DNA of 64,000 bases, from NCBI GenBank assembly GCA_964503315.1, contig CAZCZL010000008.1:62001-126000 (forward strand). Reading direction: 5' to 3'. The notes under the pieces were generated by a model. The model was not told the DNA's origin, did not search any database, and saw only the letters and a program-made list of their open reading frames with translations. Source of the stretch: FEB-12 sp964503315 (lineage in GTDB: Bacteria; Zixibacteria; MSB-5A5; GN15; FEB-12). Both the position numbers and the translations under genes were made by a program. This document shows, one piece after another, positions 1 to 8,324 of the stretch. Numbering within the stretch: position 1 is the stretch's first letter; every line of letters begins with the position of its first letter.

Positions 1-536
1 ATTTCCTGAATGGATGACGGCAAGGTCAGCAAGCGAAGTGTATTCGTCACCGCCGTGCGGCTTTTGTTGACGCGGGTGGCGAGATCCTGCTGCGTGAGGC
101 CGCATTGATCGATCAATTTGCGATACGCCGAGGCGAGTTCGAGCGGATTGAGATCTTCGCGCTGAATATTTTCCACCAGCGCGAGCTCAAGCATCCGCGA
201 GTCATCTTCCACTTCATTAATGATCACCGGCACATGTGTCAGTCCGGCGATCTTCGCCGCGCGGAATCGCCGCTCGCCCGCGATCAACATGAATCCGTTG
301 TTATACGGCTTCACGACCAGCGGCTGCATCATACCGTTCGCGCGAAGCGATTCGGCGAGTTCGCTCAATTTCTCCTGATCGAACTCATGACGCGGCTGCA
401 TCGTGTTCGGTTGAATCTGCTCCAGCGCGAGCATGCGATACGCGCCGTTCTCTGTTTCAACCACGACTGTGGCCGCGTTTGGATCTTCAGTCGGGATCAG
501 CGCGCCGAGACCTTTGCCCAAAACAAGTTTGCTCAT
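1..536 (-). CDS. parB: ParB chromosome-partition protein (3' end outside window)
   Basis: CTP-dependent DNA clamp that loads at parS sites and works with ParA to segregate the replication origin. Reading the minus strand gives MSKLVLGKGLGALIP at the start, which is the usual ParB/Spo0J N-terminus, then the arginine box GERRFRAA, then ENIQREDLNPLE and a helix-turn-helix region (LTQQDLATRVNKSRTAV). About 178 codons are present; the remainder of the HTH domain and the dimerisation tail lie before position 1. The ATG overlaps the parA stop codon by four bases (ATGA), so the two are translationally coupled. Two parS palindromes lie upstream at 1850 and 4614. Identification is secure. Confidence 0.95.
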   Translation of the reverse strand, partial: MSKLVLGKGLGALIPTEDPNAATVVVETENGAYRMLALEQIQPNTMQPRHEFDQEKLSELAESLRANGMMQPLVVKPYNNGFMLIAGERRFRAAKIAGLTHVPVIINEVEDDSRMLELALVENIQREDLNPLELASAYRKLIDQCGLTQQDLATRVNKSRTAVTNTLRLLTLPSSIQE

Positions 537-1291
537 CGCGCCATTACCTCTTTGGTCAATGCCATATAATTCTCGGCTCCGGAGGAGAGAATGTCATACA
601 GAATGATCGGTTTGCCGAATGACGGCGCCTCAGACAAACGCACATTGCGCGAGATCACCGTCTCATATACTTTCTTGTCGAAATGCTTGCGCACTTCTTC
701 GGAAACTTGCTTGGATAGATTCAAACGTCCATCAAACATCGTCAACAATACACCTTCGATCTCAAGCGACGGATTCAAGTGCTGTTGCACCAGTTTGATC
801 GTGTTCATCAATTGTCCGAGCCCTTCGAGCGCGTAATACTCGCACTGGATAGGAATGATAATAGAGTGGGCCGCGGTCAGAGTGTTGATCGTGAGCAGTC
901 CGAGCGAAGGAGGACAATCGATAATGATATATCGATACTGATCCGCGATCGGCGCGAGCGCCGATTTGAGTCGCTGCTCGCGCGAAAGCATATTCACCAA
1001 CTCAACTTCGGCCCCCACCAGCGATATCGATGATGGAATCACGTGCAGGAACTGAAGTTCGGTCGGGATGATCGTTTCGGTCACGGACTTCGAACCTATC
1101 AGTACATCATAGATGGAGCTGGCGACGGTGTTTTTGTCGAGACCGATCCCCGAAGTGGAATTGGCCTGGGGATCCATATCTATGAGGAGAGTTTTCTGCT
1201 CGGCGGCCGCCAGACATGAGCTAAGATTAACCGCGGTGGTGGTTTTCCCTACACCGCCTTTTTGATTGGCGATTGCGATAATTCGATGCAA
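533..1291 (-). CDS. parA: ParA/Soj chromosome-partition ATPase
   Basis: Deviant-Walker P-loop ATPase that moves ParB-parS complexes over the nucleoid. The protein (252 aa) starts with HRIIAIANQKGGVGKTTT, with the signature lysine K11 and the P-loop lysine K16; LLIDMDPQANSTSG follows, then IIIDCPPSLG, all diagnostic for the Soj subfamily. Length is normal for chromosomal ParA without an N-terminal HTH. The start codon is TTG, supported by an AAGGAG ribosome site seven bases upstream. It is coupled to parB by a four-base overlap. A weak promoter-like pair (TTGCTT, 17 bases, TAGTAT) lies upstream at about 1330-1360, so the pair may also be transcribed separately from rsmG. Confidence 0.96.
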   Translation of the reverse strand: MHRIIAIANQKGGVGKTTTAVNLSSCLAAAEQKTLLIDMDPQANSTSGIGLDKNTVASSIYDVLIGSKSVTETIIPTELQFLHVIPSSISLVGAEVELVNMLSREQRLKSALAPIADQYRYIIIDCPPSLGLLTINTLTAAHSIIIPIQCEYYALEGLGQLMNTIKLVQQHLNPSLEIEGVLLTMFDGRLNLSKQVSEEVRKHFDKKVYETVISRNVRLSEAPSFGKPIILYDILSSGAENYMALTKEVMAR

Positions 1292-1362
1292 GCGACACTC
1301 CTTTTCGCCGGTCTGAAAATCGGAAGTGTCATATACTAAAGCGGGTTGCGATGCTAAGCAAC

Positions 1363-1395
1363 AAAAAAATCCGCCAAACGACGGCTATCTGCGGA
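1363..1395 (-). terminator. Possible terminator after rsmG
   Basis: On the minus strand TCCGC pairs with GCGGA, followed at once by seven T. The stem is only five bases, with a 16-base loop that contains a further GCC/GGC pair, and the left arm lies in the last codons of rsmG. It is weak and may be only partly effective. Confidence 0.35.
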
Positions 1396-1984
1396 AAAGC
1401 GTAAGTGACTTAACGAATTGGTCGGTGCTGATTTTATACGCGATGGTCGTGACATTTAAGGCGGAGACATCAAATTCCGGCTTGGAGAAATAGGCAAAGA
1501 CGCCGTTCGGTGAAAGCGCCGGCAAGATCCGACGAAGGAGTTGAGGGGTCAGCTTGACATAGCGAAGAGTAATCAGATCGAATTTGGCGTCAAGAGGGAC
1601 TTCTTCAAAGGTCCGCGGTATCGGCTTTCCTTCAATACCTAGCTCCAAAAGCATCCGTCCGAGTGCGGCAGTCTTCTTTTGTGTCCGCTCCACCATCCAG
1701 GCTGGTCCTTTCACACGCCCGGAGAGGAGAATGACCATCGAGGGGAGCCCTCCGCCTGAGCCGATATCAAGGTAGGAGCCAAAATCTCCATCTAACAGGT
1801 CGAGCGGAATGAGGCATTCAGCGACCATCCGGTCGAAATCGGCGCGCGATGTTTCACGTGAAACAAGGTTGACCTTCGCATTCTCCGTCATCAGCAGTTC
1901 CCAGTAGCGTGTGAGCCGCTCCTGGTCAAGATGGCGACCGATTATCTCGCCAACCTCAATCTCCCGGACCACCGCACCCGTCAT
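1385..1984 (-). CDS. rsmG: 16S rRNA (guanine-N7) methyltransferase RsmG
   Basis: SAM-dependent methyltransferase (GidB family) that modifies G527 of 16S rRNA. The 199-aa protein has the family SAM motif DIGSGGGLPS (residues 73-82), an N-terminal helical region ending in NLVSR (39-43), and the downstream stretch MVERTQKKTAAL. The start ATG overlaps the mnmG stop by four bases, the usual arrangement of this operon. The gene contains a perfect 16-base parS palindrome at 1850-1865, so part of the coding sequence is also a ParB loading site; the site encodes residues near 40-45, where SRET is tolerated. It ends 93 bases before parA. Confidence 0.95.
   Translation of the reverse strand: MTGAVVREIEVGEIIGRHLDQERLTRYWELLMTENAKVNLVSRETSRADFDRMVAECLIPLDLLDGDFGSYLDIGSGGGLPSMVILLSGRVKGPAWMVERTQKKTAALGRMLLELGIEGKPIPRTFEEVPLDAKFDLITLRYVKLTPQLLRRILPALSPNGVFAYFSKPEFDVSALNVTTIAYKISTDQFVKSLTLFRR
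1850..1865. promoter_or_regulatory. parS: parS site (ParB loading) inside rsmG
   Basis: TGTTTCACGTGAAACA is a perfect 16-base palindrome that matches the broadly conserved bacterial parS consensus TGTTNCACGTGAAACA. It lies within rsmG, about 0.6 kb upstream of parA. The match and the parAB context make the call strong. Confidence 0.95.
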
Positions 1985-3849
1985 GCCACCGCCTCTTTGA
2001 ATCGCTTGAGGTGAACCGATAGCACAGCGAGGTCTCCTGGTGTGATTCCCTCGATTCGCCCCGCCTGACCCAATGAGTCCGGGCGGAATCGGGTGAACTT
2101 TTCACGTGCCTCATTCCGAAGTCCGGATATTCCGTGATAACTGAACTGGTCAGGAATCCGCTCATGCTCGAGCTTCTTGAAGTGCGCTATCTCTCTATCC
2201 TGTTTATCAATATATCCTTGATAGCGTATAGCGATGGCCGCACGCTCCAAGATCTCGGTCGAAGATCCGTTCGCTTCCAGTATCTCCGGGATATGTGGCA
2301 GAATCTCCGGGAGCCCAACATTCGGCTGTTTTAGCAGAGTCTCAATCGTGACCGAATCGAATTTCGTAAATCGTTCGCTTAGTTGGCCGAGCTGACTGAC
2401 CTTCACCCGGGTCTTGCCGAATCTTTTGATCAGTTCAGAGGTCGCTTGCTGGAGCTGCTCAAACTCCTGATAGTCGTCGTTCGAGATCAATCCATACCTT
2501 CGTGCATAACCAGCCAATCGGTCGCGAGCGTTGTCTTCTCGCAGAGCCAGTCGATACTCTGAACGGGAAGTAAACATCCGATACGGTTCGGTGGTCGACC
2601 GAGTGGTCAGGTCATCGATCATCACTCCGATATATGCCTCGGAACGGTCAAGCACGAAAGGCTCTTCATTCTCCATATACAGCACGGCGTTGATCCCCGC
2701 CATTATCCCCTGTGCCGCGGCTTCTTCGTAACCCGATGTCCCATTTATTTGTCCGGCGAAGAACAAACCACGTAACCGCCTGGTTTCCAACGACGTTTTG
2801 ATCTGGTGGGTTGGGCAATAATCGTATTCAACCGCATATCCAGGGCGTGTGACCTTCACATCCTCAAGCCCAATCACGGTGCGAATGGCCTCGTGCTGGA
2901 CCTCTTCCGGTAGAGCTGTCGAGAATCCATTGGGATAGACTTCGCTGGTCCCGTTCCCCTCCGGCTCGAGAAAGATGTGGTGAGTCGGCTTGTCGACGAA
3001 GCGGAAGAATTTGTCTTCAATGGACGGACAATAGCGAGGTCCACTCGATGTGATTTGGCCTGAGAATATCGGCGATCGATGGAAAGCCGCTGAAATCACT
3101 TCTTTGGTGTGCAAAGTGGTCGAGGTCAGGTGACAAGGTGTCTGCTCAAAATGGCGGCAAGAGGAGCGATATGAAAAGAATGGGATCGGATCCTCTCCCG
3201 GCTGGATGGTGCATTTCGACCAGTCAATCGTGTCGCCGTCGAGGCGCGGCGGGGTTCCGGTCTTGAGGCGGCCAAGCTCAAAGCCGAGCTCGCGGAAAGA
3301 ATCTGAAAGTTTATAGGCTGCGGGTTCGCCGAAACGCCCCGCCGCCGTCTGCTTTTCGCCGATATGAATAAGCCCGCCTAGGAATGTCCCTGTGGCCACC
3401 ACCACCGCGTTGCAGGTGTAAGGTGTCCCATTCTCCAGACGAATTCCAACAGCCTTTCCGCCATCCTGAAGGATAGCTCCGGCTAAGCCTTCGACTATAG
3501 TTAAGTTCTTCTGGTGGAAGCAGTAATCTACTATGAACTGATTGTAAAATCGACGGTCTGCCTGGGCGCGGGTTGACCAGACAGCCGGGCCGCGAGAGAG
3601 ATTGAGCCGACGGAACTGAATACCGGTCGCATCGATTGCCTCCCCCATGATCCCGCCGAGGGCGTCGAGTTCTTTGACAAGTTGTGATTTTCCAATTCCC
3701 CCGATCGCTGGATTGCAGGACATGAGCGCCAGACGCTGCGGATCCACCGTCACAATGGCCGCGGTCTTCCCCATACGGACAGCGGCCAGCGCGGCTTCAA
3801 CGCCGGCATGGCCGCCACCTATCACTATCAGATCAAAATCAACGCTCAT
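1981..3849 (-). CDS. mnmG: tRNA uridine-5-carboxymethylaminomethyl(34) enzyme MnmG
   Basis: FAD-dependent subunit of the MnmE-MnmG complex, which makes the (c)mnm5 modification of wobble uridine in several tRNAs. The 622-aa length is standard. The N-terminus LIVIGGGHAGVEAA has the dinucleotide-binding GGGHAG at residues 11-16; SCNPAIGGIGKSQLVKE and DYCPTHQIKTSLETRRL are further GidA signatures, and GLFFAGQINGTSGYEEAAAQG marks the second FAD region. The start ATG has GGGAG unusually close upstream. Its partner mnmE lies in the same operon, but a cytochrome c gene separates the two. It overlaps rsmG by four bases. Confidence 0.97.
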   Translation of the reverse strand: MSVDFDLIVIGGGHAGVEAALAAVRMGKTAAIVTVDPQRLALMSCNPAIGGIGKSQLVKELDALGGIMGEAIDATGIQFRRLNLSRGPAVWSTRAQADRRFYNQFIVDYCFHQKNLTIVEGLAGAILQDGGKAVGIRLENGTPYTCNAVVVATGTFLGGLIHIGEKQTAAGRFGEPAAYKLSDSFRELGFELGRLKTGTPPRLDGDTIDWSKCTIQPGEDPIPFFSYRSSCRHFEQTPCHLTSTTLHTKEVISAAFHRSPIFSGQITSSGPRYCPSIEDKFFRFVDKPTHHIFLEPEGNGTSEVYPNGFSTALPEEVQHEAIRTVIGLEDVKVTRPGYAVEYDYCPTHQIKTSLETRRLRGLFFAGQINGTSGYEEAAAQGIMAGINAVLYMENEEPFVLDRSEAYIGVMIDDLTTRSTTEPYRMFTSRSEYRLALREDNARDRLAGYARRYGLISNDDYQEFEQLQQATSELIKRFGKTRVKVSQLGQLSERFTKFDSVTIETLLKQPNVGLPEILPHIPEILEANGSSTEILERAAIAIRYQGYIDKQDREIAHFKKLEHERIPDQFSYHGISGLRNEAREKFTRFRPDSLGQAGRIEGITPGDLAVLSVHLKRFKEAVA

Positions 3850-3867
3850 ACTCCCAATATAAGGGAT

Positions 3868-4494
3868 TTAGTGAGCGGAAGCATCACCCATCGGCGCACC
3901 GGGCGGCGGCACCGGAAGCGGTACTTGGTTCACCACTGGCGGAAGTGACTGCATGTAGGCGAAGATCGACCTGAGATCCTCATCGGTCATTGTGCCGATC
4001 ACCTGCCAGGGCATAGGCGGAAGAATTTCGCGTCCCATCCCCATATGTTTTCCAGTCCTCATCGCCTCAATGAATGACTCTTCGGTCCACGCACCAGTGC
4101 CGGTGACCTCGTCTGGCGTCAGATTAGCCGCGAAGCTGATACCCCAAGGGCCAGCCCAGGCGGAAAGGTGCATATTGGTGGCGCCTATCCAGCCGGTCGG
4201 AGTGAGGCAAGCGCTTGGATATTCCGGAATCGGGTCGCTGGCCGGGTGGCCGGAGAGCTCACGCGCAAGATCGAACTCGGGACCGTGCGGGCCCATCTTC
4301 TTGGGGGTGTGGCAGTCATTACAGCCAGCCACTCTGGTCATGTACTTGCCGCGTGCGATCATCTGCTCTTTGGTCATGCCGGCGGCCTGGGTAGCATCGA
4401 CCTTGTCGGCTTCCGCCTGCTGGCCGCACATGATAAGAAGACTACAGACTGCGAGTGCCATGAGCACGGCAGCCACTTTGAAGAATCGGTTCAT
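3868..4494 (-). CDS. Exported c-type cytochrome
   Basis: Small exported protein with a single haem-c motif CNDCH, preceded by an N-terminal hydrophobic segment (NRFFKVAAVLMALAVCSLLIMC) that could be a signal peptide or a lipoprotein signal; LIMC is a poor lipobox. A C-terminal helix (DEDLRSIFAYMQSLPPV) and a methionine-rich stretch (MGMGREILPPMPWQVI) that could supply the axial Met are typical of cytochrome c class I domains. I chose the ATG at 4494 because AGGAGG lies 11 bases upstream; an in-frame start 12 codons earlier would spoil the signal peptide. It lies between mnmE and mnmG, an unusual place; its 18-base gap to mnmG suggests co-transcription. Electron partner unknown. Confidence 0.85.
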   Translation of the reverse strand: MNRFFKVAAVLMALAVCSLLIMCGQQAEADKVDATQAAGMTKEQMIARGKYMTRVAGCNDCHTPKKMGPHGPEFDLARELSGHPASDPIPEYPSACLTPTGWIGATNMHLSAWAGPWGISFAANLTPDEVTGTGAWTEESFIEAMRTGKHMGMGREILPPMPWQVIGTMTDEDLRSIFAYMQSLPPVVNQVPLPVPPPGAPMGDASAH

Positions 4495-4613
4495 GGTAAC
4501 AGTAACCTCCTGTAAAAGTATGTGTATCATCGCTAAGGCGTAGCAGCGTACCTGCCGCGCCTCTCCCTGCCCGGAGGGGAAGCAGTCAATTATTCGGTCA
4601 CCCAGTGGGTTCC

Positions 4614-4629
4614 GGTTTCACGTGAAACC
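4614..4629. promoter_or_regulatory. parS: Second parS-like site at the 3' end of mnmE
   Basis: GGTTTCACGTGAAACC is a perfect 16-base palindrome with the parS core GTTTCACGTGAAAC; only the outermost pair differs from the site in rsmG. It lies one base beyond the mnmE stop codon and 2.8 kb from the first site. Multiple parS sites near parAB are common in bacteria. Confidence 0.88.
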
Positions 4630-4630
4630 A

Positions 4631-6016
4631 CTATTTGCCGATGCAGAATTTTCCGAAGATGCGTCCGAGGATCTCCTCGGTATAGACACGTCCCGTTATC
4701 TCGTCCAGACACTGTGATCCCTGGCGAAGGTCGAAAGCGACAATCTCAGGAGATTCGCCGGCTCGATTCTTGTCCATTGCGCCTTTGATCGCCTTGAGGG
4801 CAGACCCAAGCTTCTGCTTGTGCCTGGCCGAGGTCACTACCAACCCAGAGGTCATGTCCGGCAGACGTTTACGGATATTGTCAGAAAGATGTGAAGTCAG
4901 GGATGCTAATCCGTCACCTGTCCGTGCCGACAAACGAATAAACGGGAGTTCGTAGGTCCAAGTTTCATACTTTTGTTTGGTGAGGTCGATTTTATTCAGA
5001 AGAACTGTCGTTTTGGTCAACGGGAGGTTCCCCAAGTCAGTCGACAATTCCCGTTGCCAGGAGCGCCGCGTCAGGTCAACCATCCAGAGCACTAAATCGC
5101 TGTCCTTGATTATCTTGCGTGCCCTGTTGATCCCCTCCTGCTCGACCTTGCTCCCCTTCTTCCGGAGCCCTGCCGTGTCAATCAAATTGACCGCGAATCC
5201 TTCCAGCTCAATCCATTCCGAAAGATAATCACGAGTTGTCCCAGCTACCGAATGCACCAAGGCTCGCTCCTGGCGAAGAAGTCGGTTGAATAGCGATGAT
5301 TTCCCCGCATTCGGTCTTCCACCAATCGCGACTGTGAATCCTTCAGAGATGATCCTTCCCCCTTGATAGCTCTTGAGCAGTTGGTCGAGACTCTCGGCAA
5401 TCTTATTCAGCCGATAAGTGATCTCATCCCGCTCGGCAAACGTGATCTCTTCTTCGGGGAAATCGATAGAAGCTTCGACCTCAGACGTGACCGCAACAAT
5501 CTGGTCGCGCAAACTCGCGACATGCTCCGGGTATGCTCCCAGCAAATGCTCCCGCGCGGTCTGATACGACGCATGCGAGTTGGCGGCGATAAGCTCCGCG
5601 ACTGCTTCGGCGCGAGCGAGATCAATCCTTCCGTTGACAAACGCGAGGCGCGTAAATTCGCCCGGTTCCGCCGCGCGCGCTCCCGATTGGATAAGCTCAT
5701 CCAGGATCAACTGCACGACCATACGTCCGCCATGGCAGAAGATCTCCACCTGTTCAAGACCGGTATAGGAATGACCATGCGGCATTGAGACCGCGGTTAT
5801 TTCGTCGATCAACTCTCCGGTCGAGGAATGAAAACGGCAATAGCGAAGGTGAAAATGATCAAGGGAAAGCAATTCACCGGAGGCGGTCGTGAGATGTTTG
5901 GAGGCGATACTAAGGCTGTCAGGTCCGGCCAGGCGAAGGGCGGCGATACCGCCCTCGCCCGGGGGAGTTATGATCGCGACGATCGTGTCGTCGACAGACG
6001 CGGATCTTTTCCGCAT
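4631..6016 (-). CDS. mnmE: tRNA modification GTPase MnmE
   Basis: GTPase partner of MnmG in wobble-uridine modification. The 461 residues show an N-terminal formyl-THF-binding domain (TIVAIITPPGEGGIAALRLAGP, then FCHGGRMVVQLIL and AEPGEFTRLAFVNGRIDLARAEAV), a G domain with P-loop GRPNAGKS (233-240), switch region AGTTRD (258-263), DTAGL (280-284) and NKID, and the family C-terminus FCIGK with its catalytic cysteine. It follows yidC by three bases on the minus strand, so it belongs to the rpmH operon. A parS-like palindrome lies directly after its stop codon. Confidence 0.97.
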   Translation of the reverse strand: MRKRSASVDDTIVAIITPPGEGGIAALRLAGPDSLSIASKHLTTASGELLSLDHFHLRYCRFHSSTGELIDEITAVSMPHGHSYTGLEQVEIFCHGGRMVVQLILDELIQSGARAAEPGEFTRLAFVNGRIDLARAEAVAELIAANSHASYQTAREHLLGAYPEHVASLRDQIVAVTSEVEASIDFPEEEITFAERDEITYRLNKIAESLDQLLKSYQGGRIISEGFTVAIGGRPNAGKSSLFNRLLRQERALVHSVAGTTRDYLSEWIELEGFAVNLIDTAGLRKKGSKVEQEGINRARKIIKDSDLVLWMVDLTRRSWQRELSTDLGNLPLTKTTVLLNKIDLTKQKYETWTYELPFIRLSARTGDGLASLTSHLSDNIRKRLPDMTSGLVVTSARHKQKLGSALKAIKGAMDKNRAGESPEIVAFDLRQGSQCLDEITGRVYTEEILGRIFGKFCIGK

Positions 6017-6019
6017 ACA

Positions 6020-7726
6020 CTACGCCGTCTTTATCTCCGGATTCTGAATCGCGGTCCGCTTGTAGACGAAGTAGTCCAAGAGCGAGAACAGCGAGAAGCA
6101 GGCCCAGTAGAGGACCAATCCGGCCGCCAGCTTATAGAAGAAAAACGCGAACATCAGCGGCAAGAGGTACATCAGCATTTTGTTCTGCTGGTTCGGCGCC
6201 ATGGTCAATTTCTGCGAGATGAACTGGAAGCCGACCATCAACACCACCAGGACCATATACGGATCGGTCAATCCGGTCGCGCCGCGCGACAGATCATTAA
6301 TAAACCAGAACCAGGGAGCGTCGCGCAGCAGGATCGTCTGGCGGAAAACCGAGAACAGCCCGAAGAACAACGGCATCTGTAGGAGCATCGGCAAACAGCC
6401 GGAGAATGGATTGACCCCGGCAGTCTTGTAAAGTCTCATCATCTCCTGGTTGAGCGCCTGCGGATTGTTTTTGTGCTTCTTCTTCAGCTCATCCATCTTC
6501 GGCTGAATATCCTTCATCGCCTGCATCGACTTGAACGACTTCAGCGAGAGCGGCATCGTCACCAGCTTGACCAGCAGCGAGAAGAGCACGATCACCCATC
6601 CGTAATTAGGGATGAAGTCATACATTCTGGGAAGCAACCATATCACCGCCAGCGCAAACGGCTTGATGATCCACCCGACATACGGTGTAGTACCGATATC
6701 GAGCATATCCTCAAGCCCGATCTCATAATCGGACATCAGATCGTAATCCAGGGGCCCGACAAACATGGTGAAGCTGTCAGTGATCGCGCCTGCTCCGGCG
6801 AACGGCATCTCCATACCGACCGAGAGGAATTTTGCGGTTGTTGAACCGTGGGAGGATGTAACCTGGCGAAGCCGACCTTTGGCCAGCACCCCTTCCGCGG
6901 GGCGGCTACGTGGGATCATAACAGCGGAGAAATACTTAGCGCGCAGCCCTGCCCATTCGGTGCTTCCGGTGAGAGACTGATTAAGCGAATCTCCTTCGAA
7001 ATCATCCAGGTTGGTCCGCTGCTTCGACATCATCGCCACAGCCTGCATCAACTCGTAATCCGAAGCGGAGTCCGGCTCGGTCGGGTGAAGTGGAGCATTC
7101 CAGAACAGCTCGTACTGTCTATCGAAGCCGAGCGTACTCAGGTTCGGCAATTCGATGGCGAACTCGTAATCATACTGATCCGGCGAGAAATGGAATCGCT
7201 TGATGATCTGCCCGCCGGTCGGCGTGGTATGAGTGTAGGTTATCTCCAGCGGGGCGCTGGTCGCGTCGTAATTTCCCGCCGGCAGATTGGCGACGAAATT
7301 CATCTTCGCGGTCGATCGGGTCCCTCCGGCAAAGCGCGCTTCAGGCGTGGCAGGAACCTCACCAACCAGCATCTCCACCTGCTCTTTATTGCGGTAAGTA
7401 TGCTCCCGCAACTTGATGGAAACCGGGCCGCCACCGTAGCTGGACAACGCCACCACATATTTCTGAGTTGTGATGATAATAGTGTCATGCGTAATGACAG
7501 AATCACCCACGCTGGGAGCAGCGGTGGCCAGAGTGTCCATCGCGAGCGCGCCGGGGGGAGTAGTATCGGCTCCCTGGCTGTCTGACGATGCCACCGCGCT
7601 GGTGTCGGTGACCTGCGCGGGCGCCGGCGGTTTCGGTTTCACAAAGCCGAGCCATTCCATGGCCGGCCAGAAGAGGAAGATGGCGACGACCAGCAGGATG
7701 ACTATCGGGAGAGTCTTTTTATCCAC
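6020..7726 (-). CDS. yidC: Membrane protein insertase YidC
   Basis: Inserts and folds inner-membrane proteins, alone or with SecYEG. The 568-aa length and the layout are those of Gram-negative YidC: an N-terminal membrane anchor (residues 5-25), a large periplasmic beta domain (about 75-335) with the typical KRFHFSPDQYDYEFAIEL stretch, then the conserved Oxa1 core from about 350 with MYDFIPNYGWVIVLFSLLVKL, a cytoplasmic coiled hairpin (QPKMDELKKKHKNN), and GVNPFSGCLPMLLQMPLFFGLF. The start codon is GTG with AAGGAAA upstream. Presence of the periplasmic domain supports a two-membrane cell envelope. It is 27 bases downstream of yidD. Confidence 0.97.
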   Translation of the reverse strand: MDKKTLPIVILLVVAIFLFWPAMEWLGFVKPKPPAPAQVTDTSAVASSDSQGADTTPPGALAMDTLATAAPSVGDSVITHDTIIITTQKYVVALSSYGGGPVSIKLREHTYRNKEQVEMLVGEVPATPEARFAGGTRSTAKMNFVANLPAGNYDATSAPLEITYTHTTPTGGQIIKRFHFSPDQYDYEFAIELPNLSTLGFDRQYELFWNAPLHPTEPDSASDYELMQAVAMMSKQRTNLDDFEGDSLNQSLTGSTEWAGLRAKYFSAVMIPRSRPAEGVLAKGRLRQVTSSHGSTTAKFLSVGMEMPFAGAGAITDSFTMFVGPLDYDLMSDYEIGLEDMLDIGTTPYVGWIIKPFALAVIWLLPRMYDFIPNYGWVIVLFSLLVKLVTMPLSLKSFKSMQAMKDIQPKMDELKKKHKNNPQALNQEMMRLYKTAGVNPFSGCLPMLLQMPLFFGLFSVFRQTILLRDAPWFWFINDLSRGATGLTDPYMVLVVLMVGFQFISQKLTMAPNQQNKMLMYLLPLMFAFFFYKLAAGLVLYWACFSLFSLLDYFVYKRTAIQNPEIKTA

Positions 7727-7753
7727 GGGAATTTCCTTATTCAGGGCCTCGGG

Positions 7754-8017
7754 TCAGTTGACCGGATCGAAGCCTCCTTGATGCCAGGGACCACATTTGG
7801 CGATTCGTTTGACCGCCATCCAACAGCCGCGGAGTGCGCCGTACTTGCGGAGCGCATCTTCGGCGTAGTGTGAGCAGGTTGGATAGAAACGGCAGGAACG
7901 ACCGATTATCGGCGATAATGTAAAGCGATACAAATAGATAGCGAAGATAAACGGATAGGCAAAAAGCGATGTTCGCTCAGGGGTTGCGATCGATCTGTTC
8001 GAACACTCGTGTGACAT
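7754..8017 (-). CDS. yidD: Membrane protein insertion efficiency factor YidD
   Basis: Small membrane-associated protein of the YidC pathway. The core matches the family: an amphipathic segment (FAIYLYRFTLSPIIG), then CRFYPTCSHYAEDALRKYG, KRIAKCGPWHQGGFDPV at the end. I took the ATG at 8017 (87 aa), which overlaps the end of rnpA by 41 bases; in-frame ATGs further upstream lie deep within rnpA and add residues unlike the family. No better start exists between the ATG and the conserved region, so a short poorly conserved N-terminus encoded within rnpA is likely. Confidence 0.9.
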   Translation of the reverse strand: MSHECSNRSIATPERTSLFAYPFIFAIYLYRFTLSPIIGRSCRFYPTCSHYAEDALRKYGALRGCWMAVKRIAKCGPWHQGGFDPVN

Positions 8018-8324
8018 CAGCTTTGATCTCATCCAACGTCGGAAGCTGCTCCGCCACCCTCGGCAGAAAGGCCAGCTTGACCGGTGCGGCATACCCCGCT
8101 CTGGTCAGCCGGATCGCCTCACGAAAAAGCCGCTTGATACGGTTGCGGTCGTGGGCTTTGCCATGGCGACGAGAGAGGAAAATGCCATATTTGAAGCTAT
8201 CCGCCGGAAGCCAAACCCCTGTACAACAACGGGCAGAAATACGACGACCCTGCTTGAACAGGACCGCAATCTCTACCCGACTTTTCAGGGTCAAGCTTCG
8301 GGGAAGGCTATTTCTTTCGGGCAA
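7977..8324 (-). CDS. rnpA: Ribonuclease P protein component
   Basis: Protein subunit of RNase P, which matures tRNA 5' ends. The signature RNRIKRLFREAIR (about residues 60-72) and the N-terminal LPRSLTLKSRVEIAVLFKQGRRI fit the family, and 115 aa is the usual length. The start is TTG, because no ATG or GTG lies before the conserved N-terminus; this places the first 17 bases inside the 3' end of rpmH in another frame. The rpmH-rnpA overlap and the following yidD overlap make a compact translationally linked trio. Confidence 0.94.
   Translation of the reverse strand: MPERNSLPRSLTLKSRVEIAVLFKQGRRISARCCTGVWLPADSFKYGIFLSRRHGKAHDRNRIKRLFREAIRLTRAGYAAPVKLAFLPRVAEQLPTLDEIKADVTRVFEQIDRNP

Noticed and set aside
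105..569. Open frame on the plus strand over parB
   Set aside because: Antisense to parB, which carries all the conserved motifs; the plus frame has none.
2090..2110. Third parS-like sequence in mnmG
   Set aside because: Only the core TTTTCACGTG matches; the right arm (CCTCAT) breaks the palindrome.
6848..7585. 245-codon open frame opposite yidC
   Set aside because: Shadow of yidC.
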